Positions 33,955 to 44,800 of a DNA stretch of 64,000 bases are shown here, one piece after another. The notes below the pieces were generated by a model. The model had not been told where the DNA came from, did no database searches, and saw only the letters and a program-made list of their open reading frames with translations. A program made the position numbers and the translations under genes. Every line of letters starts with the position of its first letter. Position 1 is the first letter of the stretch. The stretch spans positions 2,679,394-2,743,393 of the forward strand of contig RPFO01000072.1 of NCBI GenBank assembly GCA_009746045.1, written 5' to 3'. The stretch comes from Mesostigma viride. Its lineage: Eukaryota > Streptophyta > Mesostigmatophyceae > Mesostigmatales > Mesostigmataceae.

Positions 33955-34656
33955 TAGACAATTTGATGAATGGTGTACAAAATCGCCATCATGCATATTA
34001 GGATTGACTTGTGAAATCTCTTATGCCCATGAATTATTGGAAAATGGCAGCAAGTCAACTGGATTGCTGTTCCTGCTACGTGGTAAGAGGTCTGGATTGT
34101 GAAAATGTTCTGAGCTTACACCACTTGGGGTGAGTGCTTGCTGCAGAAGTCCGGGCTTCCAAAACCAGAACAATGTTTGCCTAACAAGACTAAAAAACGG
34201 AGAGTGTCTAATGCCTGAGGGCATCCATGTCCGCGATTGAAAGCCTCACGCCTGCTGTGGGTCAGAGAGCACGATTAGTGATATCGGTTGTGTCAATGTG
34301 ATAAAGGCCTTCTACGCCGCTGCTAACTAACAACTAACTACCCACGTGAGACATGGGTGAACCCTTCACTGAAGCTGCTGATTGTTGGCTCCATTCAGCT
34401 GTTCTATACCAGTCGCGCTGAATTCCACCTCAACCTAACCACGGCAAGTACCACTGCCATTTCAAATCACTTCAGCCCAAAATCTGGATCCAGCCGCCAC
34501 AAAAAAAGCACCGCCCCTGGAGCCTGAAAAAACATACGCGAATCATGTACACTATGCCGTTAACCCACTTGTCTTACAACACCATCTCATCCTTAATCCT
34601 CATCCGCCTTCTACCCCATCGTTAACCCCGTGTAAACCCGATGCATCAGGGGTCCC
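33955..34656. other. Intergenic DNA downstream of the metallopeptidase gene
   Basis: No gene is recognised. On the minus strand, TGTAA occurs at 34574-34578, about 80 bp after the stop codon of the metallopeptidase gene. It resembles the green-algal polyadenylation signal, but with a five-base motif this is weak evidence. Confidence 0.35.
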
Positions 34657-37600
34657 TTATCCCCGCCCCGACCGCCGGTTGTCACGTGTATCCCGTGCGT
34701 CCCTCTTGCGATTATCCCGCGACCGGCTGCTGCCGCCGCTACGGCTGCGCGGGTCATCCGCTCGGCGCGAAGACGCCCGCGAGGACGAAGGCGAGGAGGA
34801 CTTGGACGAAGAGGAAGAGGACTTGGAAGAAGAAGCTGAGGATCGACCCGACGGCGGCGATCGGCGGTCGTCACCATGCGCAGGCTGATCGCCGCGGGAC
34901 CGGGGCGAAGGCACGGGGACAGCTGGTGCCGGCGAGAAGTCTGGGACGCCTGCACCCTGTGGGTACCCCTCCGCACCCGCCCGCTGCTGCTGGGGGCTCG
35001 CCACGTGGCGGAGCAATGAGTCCACTCCGTAGCCCACGGGGGCGGTCTGCCTCCCGCTGGACTTATACGATTCCGAGACCTCCCTGGTAGAGCTCGCGCC
35101 GCCTGCCCGCAGCGAGGCGGTGGCGGCGGCAGCCGCGCTGGCTGCTGCTGCTGCGGCTTCTGCTGCCGCCGCGGCGGCCGCGGCAGCGGCCTTCGCGGCC
35201 GCAGCCTTTGCGCGGGACCCGGCGCGGACATCGGCGGCGACCGACGCGGCCATTGAGGTGGGGGAGGGCCGGCCGGCCCCACTGGCTCGTTGGGCACGCT
35301 CAGCGGCCGCCGCGGCTTGCTCCTGGAGCCGTTTGGCGCGCTCCTCGTGACGCGCTTGACGCTCCTGGGGGTGGGGTGGGTGGGTTCAGGCCAACGGTCG
35401 TGGGTCAATGGGGTCATGTGGACGGTTGTGGGGTCAGATGGTGAGTCCGATGGTGGTCGTGTGTAAAGCCGTGTGTGAGGTGGGGTGACATGGTGGGTCA
35501 TGTGGTGGGCCGCATCTACCGCGACAGGCTAGGGGCTGGGCCGAGAAGTGGGCATGCATACACGATATGGTGAGATGGGATGATGGGGGATGGCTTGCTA
35601 TGAAGGCGGTGACAAGGTTGTTAGCAGAGGTTGGAGACATGGCCATGTGAGGTTCCCACAATGAAGGAAGCGCGGGGGGCACGCGGTGAGGGGGGGGAAG
35701 AAGGGAGGACCCTGGGGGATCTCGACCGTGGCGGGGCCTTACGATAGTTTCGACATTTTGGTTTCCAAGCATGAGGCATGGTAGCCATGGGGCAAAGCAA
35801 GGCGAGAAAAATGGGGCGAGGAACCCATTCTTCAGAAACCGAGGCCAACGGCGAGAGCTCACCAGTGCCCGCTGCTCCTGCTGCTCCCTCCGCACCCTCA
35901 TCGCCGCTACATAGTCCGGCACCGCGCTGACATCACCAGCACCGCCCTGGGCCACGACCTCCACCTCCGCTGGCGCGTCCACCGAAGGGCCCGCCATGTG
36001 GTCAGCCGCAGGGCTTCCTTCCGCCCCCGCATTGGACCCCACGCCGCCGGCATCCCCACCGTCCACCGCCGTGATGTCGGCAAACAGCGCAGAGCCTCCA
36101 TCCGTGTGACTGGGAGGGCTGGCTCCCTCGCCGGACATGCCCACCTGGTCCCCCATGGAACCATCCAGTGCAGGCCCCCCTGCCTGGTCCTGGCCCTCCG
36201 CCTGCCCCTGCGCCTTGGTGTGAGCTTGAGCTGGTTGCTGATCCAATGACAACGATGCCAGAGAATGCCCCTGTGCAGGCTCCTGCGGTCCCGGTGGACC
36301 TAGAGACAATGTCCTCGCGTCCGCGTGCGCCGAGGGCAGGTCTTGCCCCTGCGCCTGCGCCTGCGCTCGCGACGAGGCAGACTTTGGCTTCCCCTTGCTT
36401 GAGTTCCTCTCGGACCAGGCGAGGAAATCTTGCTGCTGCTGTGCGCGCCGCTTGGCACGCTCCTGCACTCGCGCCTCCCTGTCCCGTAGCTGCTTCGCCC
36501 GCTGCTGCGCGGCGACGTCCGCGGCCACCGGGAGCAGCGGGTCCTGCTGGCGCAGGTCCCCAACTTCCTCGACCCCTTGCCCGGCCAAGGGTGCTGCACC
36601 CCGGGAGATCGCCCCCCCTGCTGTGGCAGCCCCACCCCCTTGGGGCCCTGTGATCACGCCCCCCCCCAACAGGCTCTTGTCGCGCTCCCGTCGCTGATGC
36701 TTCTCGAGTAGCTGCAGCCAGTCAAACCGGCCGGGCCCGGCGGCAGGGACCCCCCCAGCAGGTGCTACATCGGCTGCCGCTGCCACCTGCGAGGCATACT
36801 CGGCAGACCCCCCTGCCTGGGAGGAGGGATCCTCGAACGAGGCTGACGCGTCCACTGCCGCCGACCCAGCTCCGCTGTCTGAATCTGCGAGAGCGGGCAC
36901 CTGCACGTCCACCATGGCAAACTGCTGGTCAGTCATCGCGGCGACAGTTTCGCTGGCAAACGCTGTGGCAGCGGCGGCGGCGGCTGTTTCGGGGGATAGA
37001 CCTAACGCCATATCGCTGGCCGCGCTTCCGTCATAGAGACTGCCACTACTCGAGGCGGCGTCCGCACCTATTTGGGGTTGCGCGTCTGCCGCTGCGGCCT
37101 GAGCATGGCCATTCGCTTCCCCCGCCCACATTTCGTGCGTGGCCCCGACCCCCCCCCCATCCTCGGGGTTCTCCACCTGCGAGTACGGGCTGTTACCTGG
37201 GGCCACCTCCCCGGACCCATCCGCCATGATGTACGTGCCGCGGTTGAGCGCGTACTGCCCTGGGTGGGCCGTCGGGGCCGCCTGCCCGGAGACCAGCACA
37301 TCCTCTTGCAGCTTTGTCGGCATCACCGGATCCTGCAGCCCAGGGATGGCGCCATGGCTCAGCTCGGAGGGGGCGTCGATGGGCACCGGCAGGCCCTTTT
37401 TGGCCAGTCGGGCCGCTTGCCCGGCCTCAAACGCGGGCATCTCCTCGCGCCACGCGGAGTGCAGCTCGCGCTCGCAGTAGGGCCCCGTGTAGCCCGGCAG
37501 GCAGTGGCAGGTGAGGTTGTGGCACATGCCTGGAGGCGGGGGGGATGTGTGTGTTGGGGGGATTGGGGGTTTGAGCGGGAAGGGGGAAGCGACGGACGGG

Positions 37601-40600
37601 GAATGGGAGGCCATCACTGTCACAAAAAAGTTCTCTTGAAGGCAATGTCAGCATAGGGAAGCGTCGGGGGAACCGATACACATCTCAGGATACGTATCGA
37701 CTTGAAATCGTGTACCATGTCAAGGGAGATACTGAGGCAGTACATATACAACATAAATATTAGTGTATCTGTTTAGTAAAGGGAGATACTGAGGCAGTAC
37801 AAGTACAACATAAACATTAGTAGTGTATATGTTTAGTATCACTTAGACCATGTTTGTCGCTGGGGAGGTCACAGTACACAAACACGTGCTCGCAATCACC
37901 CCGACAGAGGCATAGGCCTGCTCAACGGCCGTCATGCTACAGTGACAACCGATCTGTAACCGTCATGCCCACGTTTCGCTGCCGCCACCATACGCGCCCG
38001 TTTGCCCCACCTTAATTGGGATGCCTTCCCTATCTTCATTGGAATGGCTTTCCCCCCCCCTTGACAACCATAAAACGCTATAGAACGCCTCTGTCCCACA
38101 TTCATTAATACATTCCCACATTACTCATACAGGCGCCTCCTCCCCACATTCCATATTACCAACCACTTCCCCATCATTATTCGACCGCTGTATGCACCTC
38201 TGTATGCGACCTCTCTACTTGCGAGCCACCTCGTCATGCACCTTTATTCGAATGTAAGCCAGTTGGTTACGCACCCTTATTGGAGCAGTCGAACAGGCAC
38301 GCATTGTCGGGGCAGTACTCATCCGCGACAGGGCACGGCCCAATCGCCGCCGCCTTGAAGTGGTGCCCGGAACCTGACGCGTCCACGACCTGGTTGTCCA
38401 CGCACTTGACCCACAGCGACGACCCGACGTGTACTTCCAGCAACCAGCGGCCATGCACCAGCCTGCAGCGGCGCTCAAAGCAGCCGGCCCCGAGAGCTGG
38501 GTGCTGCCACTTGTCCTTGATCCAGGGCTCGAAGCCGGTGCCAAAGCACCTGCAGTCGAAAGGCACCCAGTTCCAAGAATATTATCAATGTTGATGTCAC
38601 CATGGATCTTTCTAACTAAAGTCTCCGTCGAACACACCCTTGCAGTGATTGGGACGACTGAACAAAACAGGGCATCTAAGTAGAGATTGCACAATCCTTC
38701 GCACATCAATAGTTTATCAAGGAAACGATTCTGGGCTGCTTCCGGTGCTGCATTCTGGGTAAGGCCTGGAAGCACCCTTTTACTTGGGGGAGCGTGGCTG
38801 GCAACCGCCAGGCTTGGGGGAGCGTGGCTGGCAACCGCCAGGCTTGGAGAAAAGCCTCCTTCTCTAATACACCCAACACTCATTCAAACACTACTCGTAG
38901 TGTAGTTAATTCGTCAACAGTGGTAATTGGCATGCGGTTTCTAGGGTGACAGTTTGCGTGGGTTGAGAACCCACCTTTTCTTGTTTGCCACACTCTGTGC
39001 TAGCTGCGGTGTTTGCTGTTGCTGGCGTTGCGGGGCATCCGCTTATGGGGCCATGGAACCAAGGAGAGGTGGCGGCGAACGATGATGGACACGCAAACAC
39101 TACAAAATGAATCATATAATACTGATAAATCTTACCTTCTGCATACCGAGAGATATGCGAAGAAGCCCGCCCCCGGCACGTGTACTTGTGGTACTAACAT
39201 GCATTTGTACTTGTGGTACTAGCATGCGTAGCATCAGGGCTTGTGCGTAGCATCAGGGCTGGTGCGTAGCATCAGGGCTTATCATCCTTGTCCCTACCAT
39301 TACAAGGGACCATGCCAGGGAGCCCTTATTGCGAACTAGCAATGAACAGGGACAACGCCACACCGCGAGCTATCCGAAAGCGCCTGGCCCCGTCACTAGT
39401 CTACAGATGAGCCCTTCTGATAACATCACTGGGGTCAACGCTAGTCAGCCCTAACCGCGACTGCCCGAGAAGGCCTGCCCCCAGCAGTAGAAACGGTACA
39501 TAGTGATCTTCCCTTCACCCCATTACCAGACAAGAGATTAGCCAGCCCGTACCGCGAGCTGTCCGAGAAGGCCTGCCCCCAGTACTCTGGGTTACGGTGG
39601 TTGTCGCGCTCGTGGTGCGCGCGCCGACCCGGGTTGGTGCATCGATAGTTGGAAAAACGCTTGAGCCGCGTGCATCCATCGGTGAGGCATGCGTGGAAGC
39701 GGACCTCGGTCGGCGTGCATGGGGCGCAGCCGCCCACCGCCATGCCGTCATAGGTGCAGCCGGTGGGCTGTTTCGTGTGAGTTGAGGTGTGAGTGTGTGT
39801 GTGTGTGTGTGTGTTTGGAAACCAGGCAAATGAGAGGAAAGGGGCCCACTGTAGCAAACTTACCAAACTTACCTTGGACTTACAGTAAACTCGGACTCAC
39901 GGTAAGTGACCCACGGGCAACAAGCAATACGAGGTAGGGAGGAACAGAACGCACCATCGCAAGCTCCTGCCCCTGGTACACGCGGTGGACCTTGTTGCTC
40001 GAGCAGTACGACCCTTGGAAGACGTCCGGCATCACCGGACCCGAGCACGCGCGCAGCGCAAAGTCGCAGCCAAGCATGTGCCCAAACTGGAGGAAGCCCG
40101 CGTTGGCGTACACAGGGAGGTACCAGCCCGAGTCCTCGAACGCCGCCAACGTGACCGCGCTCAGAACCTGGTTCTCCATCCCCTTGCCGACCATCATCTC
40201 GCCAAAGAAGATGCGGCTCTCCCAGTGGGAGTCGGCGGTTCCGATGCCCCCCTGGTGCTCGAGCTCGGCGCCGTTGAGGGCCGGGCAGCCAAAGTGGGCG
40301 CGCGCCGCCGCGGTGACCTGAGCCAGAGGGTACATTATTGTTATTGTTATTTATTTATTTTTTACATGTGGAGTCGGCAGGAAAGGTCCAGCGAAGACAC
40401 AGGTCAGAGGGCATGCAAGCGGATTCGAGCGGAAATGAAGGCGGGTGAAAACGAAGGTGCATAAGCTTTGCCTACACGCGGCGTCAGGCGGAGCGGGGAC
40501 GGGGGAACTATGAGGCGGGCAGGTAGAGAGAGACATGAGGGAAAGCCGTGCGGGGAAACGATGCGGAGTACAGGAAGAAGGGACAAAAGGAAGAGGGGGC

Positions 40601-41425
40601 GAGAAAGCAGGGAAGAGAGAGGAGGAGAAACAAGACAGACTGCGCTAGCACAGATGCGGGTAAGGAAAAGAAGCGACAATGAAAGGGCAGGAGTGCACAG
40701 ATGGTGAGCCGGTTAGCTAATTGAAACGGTCCAGGCTCTGTCTTTCCAGCACTCGGCTCATTAACCCATGCTTCCGTTTTATCACGGCATGCACCGGTAA
40801 CCCTAGCCACCATGGTTCACTTGTAGACACAATTTTCACCCCTACAACGACCCATCGGCCCACCTGCCTGCCCACCCTCCAATCGACGCCCTGTGCGTCG
40901 CCCAACCCGGCGCATTTGATGAGCACGGGATGCAATTGCATACCCAAAAAGAGTGCCCGAAATACATGCCCCTGGACATGCCCCTCCCACATTGCATCCT
41001 CCCCCCCCCACCACCACCAAGTCCCCTCCGCCTCCCCCATCATGGCAGGCGAACACATCTCGTCGAGCCCCCCTTCCCCCACCGAACCCCCCAGGTGACC
41101 AGCATTTGCCCCCCCCTTTCTATTTATGCAGATTGTACATGACCGATGTATCATGCACTGCGGGCTCGACGGGCTTGTGCACCACGCGATCGTTCCGGGC
41201 ATGCCCACCTCTAGCCTTGCACGGCAACCACCCTTGGCCGTGTACTTCACCCAAAGACATCTACTGCAAACATGGCCCTTTCACCCACCGCGGGAGTGAC
41301 GAGCTTGTGCACCACGTTGTCCCGCTCGTGGAAGGTTGCCATCACCGCGCTGATGTCCGCCTTGAAGTTGCCCGCGCTGTCCATCGGGATTGTGCCAAAG
41401 CGGTCGCGCGTCACCCGCGGTTCGC
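34657..41425 (-). CDS. Leishmanolysin-like (M8) metallopeptidase, 5' part missing; EGF-like module and long tail
   Basis: Zinc endopeptidase of the leishmanolysin/gametolysin type, probably at the cell surface or secreted. Minus-strand exons, in order: 41425-41289, 40317-39955, 39767-39553, 38549-38275, 37529-35863 and 35364-34657. All junctions are GT-AG and phases agree over 1120 residues. Exon 2 has ARAHFGCPALNGAELEHQGG, then DSHWESRIFFGEMM, which carries the third zinc His and the Met-turn. GCTYDGMAVGGC and SSRCFGTGFEPW mark the Cys-rich domain. Exon 4 ends in NKG and exon 5 opens with MCHNLTCHCLPGYTGPYCE, together an EGF-like module. The remaining ~785 residues are unusual: Ala/Gln/Gly-rich with Arg/Glu/Gln coiled-coil stretches and a Ser/Arg-rich end (RSRSGGSSRSRDNRKRDARD). 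The HExxH exon is not seen; upstream lies a >22 kb tandem array. Confidence 0.85.
37724..37840. repeat. Tandem duplication of ~57-60 bp in the metallopeptidase intron 4
   Basis: Two adjacent copies beginning GGGAGATACTGAGGCAGTAC (37724 and 37781), differing by a few substitutions and a 3-bp insertion. The rest of this intron (37530-38274) holds no recognised feature. Confidence 0.85.
38783..38842. repeat. 30-bp tandem duplication in the metallopeptidase intron 3
   Basis: Two exact copies of a 30-bp unit containing GAGCGTGGCTGGCAACCGCC, inside the intron between 38550 and 39552. No coding content. Confidence 0.85.
39178..39290. repeat. Short direct repeats in the metallopeptidase intron 3
   Basis: Two copies of GTACTTGTGGTACTARCATGC followed by three copies of GTGCGTAGCATCAGGGCT. 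Non-coding. Confidence 0.75.
39364..39590. repeat. Three degenerate ~93-bp repeats overlapping an exon end
   Basis: CCGCGAGCTATCCGAAAGCG (39363), CCGCGACTGCCCGAGAAGGC (39454) and CCGCGAGCTGTCCGAGAAGG (39552) begin related blocks spaced by about 91-98 bp. The third covers the 3' end of the third metallopeptidase exon and its GT donor; the other two lie in the following intron. They look like decayed duplications of the exon edge, which would duplicate the splice donor. Confidence 0.5.
40318..41288 (-). other. Metallopeptidase intron between the first two visible exons
   Basis: 971-bp intron, donor GTGGGT at 41288 and acceptor CTCAG ending at 40318. It joins LVTPA to VTAAARAHFGC, which reads through like the family's conserved block before the third zinc His. 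A purine-rich plus-strand stretch lies at 40500-40640. No other feature. Confidence 0.7.
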
Positions 41426-41865
41426 CTGCATGGAAGGGGGGGAGGGGGAGGGGAGGATAGCATGTAGAACAGTATAGCATAAAAACATGAGGTGTTATAC
41501 AGGGTTGGAAATCGTAGGTAGAAAGGGAAACACACAAGGGATGGTGGTTGAGTCGTTGCGTGGCACGCGCAGTTGGCCTGCATGGGAGGATGCCGCAGAG
41601 GCAGAAGTGTAAGAGGCCAGAGGCCAGGGGATAGAGTAAAGGGGGGGTATTGCAGCCGTAGTAGCACAAGGAAGGAAGGGGTCAATAACTGCTTCGATAC
41701 ACCTTACCATTTCCAGATAATTCCCTCAACATGCAGTTGCACGAACTCACTTCCCCGCGACCAACCAGATCGAACATTTTCTCCTTCTACATGGCGACTA
41801 GCCACAACCCCCCTGGCCGCTGCCCTAGGTGCAAAGTATCCACATCCAGGGTTTGTATATGTCAA
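41426..41865. other. DNA between the first visible metallopeptidase exon and the octamer array
   Basis: The acceptor side has a strong minus-strand pyrimidine tract (41430-41456) ending in TGCAG, so the upstream side of the 41425 exon is an intron. No exon with HExxH is found here on the minus strand. On the plus strand a chance HEL occurs at about 41740. Otherwise nothing is recognised. Confidence 0.6.
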
Positions 41866-44800
41866 GTTCATGTGTTCATGTGTTCATGTGTTCATGTGCT
41901 CATGTGTTCATGTGTTCATGTGTTCATGTGCTCATGTGTTTATGTGTTCATGTGTTCATGTGTTCATGTGTTCATGTGTTCATGTGCTCATGTGTTCATG
42001 TGTTCATGTGTTCATGTGCTCATGTGCTCATGTGCTCATGTGTTCATGTGTTCATGTGGTCATGTGGTCATGTGGTCATGGGGTCATGTGTTCATGTGTT
42101 CATGTGGTCATGTGTTCATGTGTTCATGTGTTCATGTGGTCATGTGTTCATGTGGTCATGTGCTCATGTGTTCATGTGGTCCTGTGGTCATGTGGTCATG
42201 GGGTCATGTGGTCATGTGGTCCTGTGGTCATGTGCTCATGTGGTCATGTGGTCATGTGTTCATGTGCTCATGTGTTCATGTGGTCATGTGTTCATGTGTT
42301 CATGTGTTCATGTGCTCATGTGTTCATGTGTTCATGTGTTCATGTGTTCATGTGTTCATGTGCTCATGTGCTCATGTGTTCATGTGTTCATGTGGTCATG
42401 TGCTCATGTGTTCATGTGTTCATGTGGTCATGTGCTCATGTGTTCATGTGTTCATGTGGTCATGTGTTTATGCTCATGTGTTCATGTGGTCCTGTGCTCA
42501 TGTGTTCATGTGTTCATGTGTTCATGTGTTCATGTGTTCATGTGTTCATGTGCTCATGTGTTCATGTGGTCATGTGTTCATGTGCTCATGTGTTCATGTG
42601 TTCATGTGCTCATGTGTTCATGTGTTCATGTGTTCATGTGTTCATGTGTTCATGTGTTCATGTGTTCATGTGTTCATGTGCTCATGTGTTCATGTGCTCA
42701 TGTGGTCATGTGGTCATGTGGTCATGTGGTCATGTGGTCATGTGTTCATGTGTTCATGTGCTCATGTGCTCATGTGTTCATGTGCTCATGTGCTCATGTG
42801 CTCATGTGTTCATGTGCTCATGTGCTCATGTGTTCATGTGCTCATGTGCTCATGTGTTCATGTGGTCATGTGGTCATGTGGTCATGTGGTCATGTGGTCA
42901 TGTGGTCATGTGGTCATGTGGTCATGTGGTCATGTGCTCATGTGTTCATGTGTTCATGTGCTCATGTGTTCATGTGTTCATGTGCTCATGTGTTCATGTG
43001 CTCATGTGCTCATGTGTTCATGTGGTCATGTGGTCATGTGGTCATGTGGTCATGTGGTCATGTGGTCATGTGGTCATGTGGTCATGTGGTCATGTGGTCA
43101 TGTGTTCATGTGGTCATGTGGTCATGTGTTCATGTGGTCATGTGTTCATGTGTTCATGTGTTCATGTGTTCATGTGTTCATGTGTTCATGTGCTCATGTG
43201 TTCATGTGCTCATGTGGTCATGTGTTCATGTGGTCATGTGGTCATGTGGTCATGTGGTCATGTGGTCATGTGGTCATGTGGTCATGTGGTCATGTGTTCA
43301 TGTGTTCATGTGCTCATGTGCTCATGTGTTCATGTGCTCATGTGCTCATGTGTTCATGTGGTCATGTGGTCATGTGGTCATGTGGTCATGTGGTCATGTG
43401 GTCATGTGGTCATGTGGTCATGTGGTCATGTGGTCATGTGTTCATGTGGTCATGTGGTCATGTGTTCATGTGGTCATGTGTTCATGTGTTCATGTGTTCA
43501 TGTGTTCATGTGTTCATGTGTTCATGTGTTCATGTGCTCATGTGTTCATGTGCTCATGTGGTCATGTGGTCATGTGGTCATGTGGTCATGTGGTCATGTG
43601 TTCATGTGGTCATGTGCTCATGTGTTCATGTGTTCATGTGGTCATGTGTTCATGTGTTCATGTGGTCATGTGCTCATGTGTTCATGTGCTCATGTGCTCA
43701 TGTGGTCATGTGGTCATGTGGTCATGTGTTCATGTGGTCATGTGCTCATGTGTTCATGTGTTCATGTGTTCATGTGCTCATGTGTTCATGTGTTCATGTG
43801 CTCATGTGTTCATGTGCTCATGTGCTCATGTGTTTATGCTCATGTGGTCATGTGCTCATGTGTTTATGCTCATGTGGTCATGTGCTCATGTGCTCATGTG
43901 GTCCTGTGCTCATGTGCTCATGTGTTCATGTGGTCATGTGTTCATGTGCTCATGTGTTCATGTGTTCATGTGCTCATGTGTTCATGTGCTCATGTGCTCA
44001 TGTGTTCATGTGTTCATGTGTTCATGTGTTCATGTGTTCATGTGCTCATGTGCTCATGTGCTCATGTGGTCATGTGGTCATGTGCTCATGTGGTCATGTG
44101 GTCATGTGGTCATGTGGTCATGTGGTCATGTGGTCATGTGGTCATGTGGTCATGTGTTCATGTGCTCATGTGCTCATGTGCTCATGTGCTCATGTGTTCA
44201 TGTGTTCATGTGGTCATGTGGTCATGGGGTCATGGGGGCATGGGGTCATGAGGTCATGGGGTCATGGGGTCATGGGGTCATGGGGTCAAGGGGTCATGGG
44301 GTCATGGGGTCATGGGGTCATGGGGTCATGTGGTCATGTGGTCATGTGGTCATGTGGTCATGTGTTCATGTGCTCATGTGCTCATGTGCTCATGTGCTCA
44401 TGTGTTCATGTGTTCATGTGGTCATGTGGTCATGTGGTCATGTGTTCATGTGGTCATGTGGTCATGTGTTCATGTGTTCATGTGGTCATGTGTTCATGTG
44501 GTCATGTGGTCATGTGTTCATGTGGTCATGTGTTCATGTGTTCATGTGTTCATGTGCTCATGTGGTCATGTGGTCATGTGGTCATGTGTTCATGTGGTCA
44601 TGTGCTCATGTGTTCATGTGTTCATGTGTTCATGTGTTCATGTGCTCATGTGTTCATGTGCTCATGTGGTCATGTGGTCATGTGGTCATGTGGTCATGTG
44701 GTCATGTGTTCATGTGTTCATGTGCTCATGTGCTCATGTGTTCACGTGTTCATGTGTTCATGTGTTCATGTGCTCATGTGGTCATGTGGTCATGTGTTCA

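Noticed and set aside
35998-37656. Several plus-strand frames across the metallopeptidase tail
   Set aside because: Shadows of the minus-strand coding exon, which has consistent splice phases and recognisable EGF and Cys-rich features.
41731-41750. Met-Gln-Leu-His-Glu-Leu on the plus strand, resembling the start of HExxH
   Set aside because: Wrong strand for the metallopeptidase gene, and the second His is missing.
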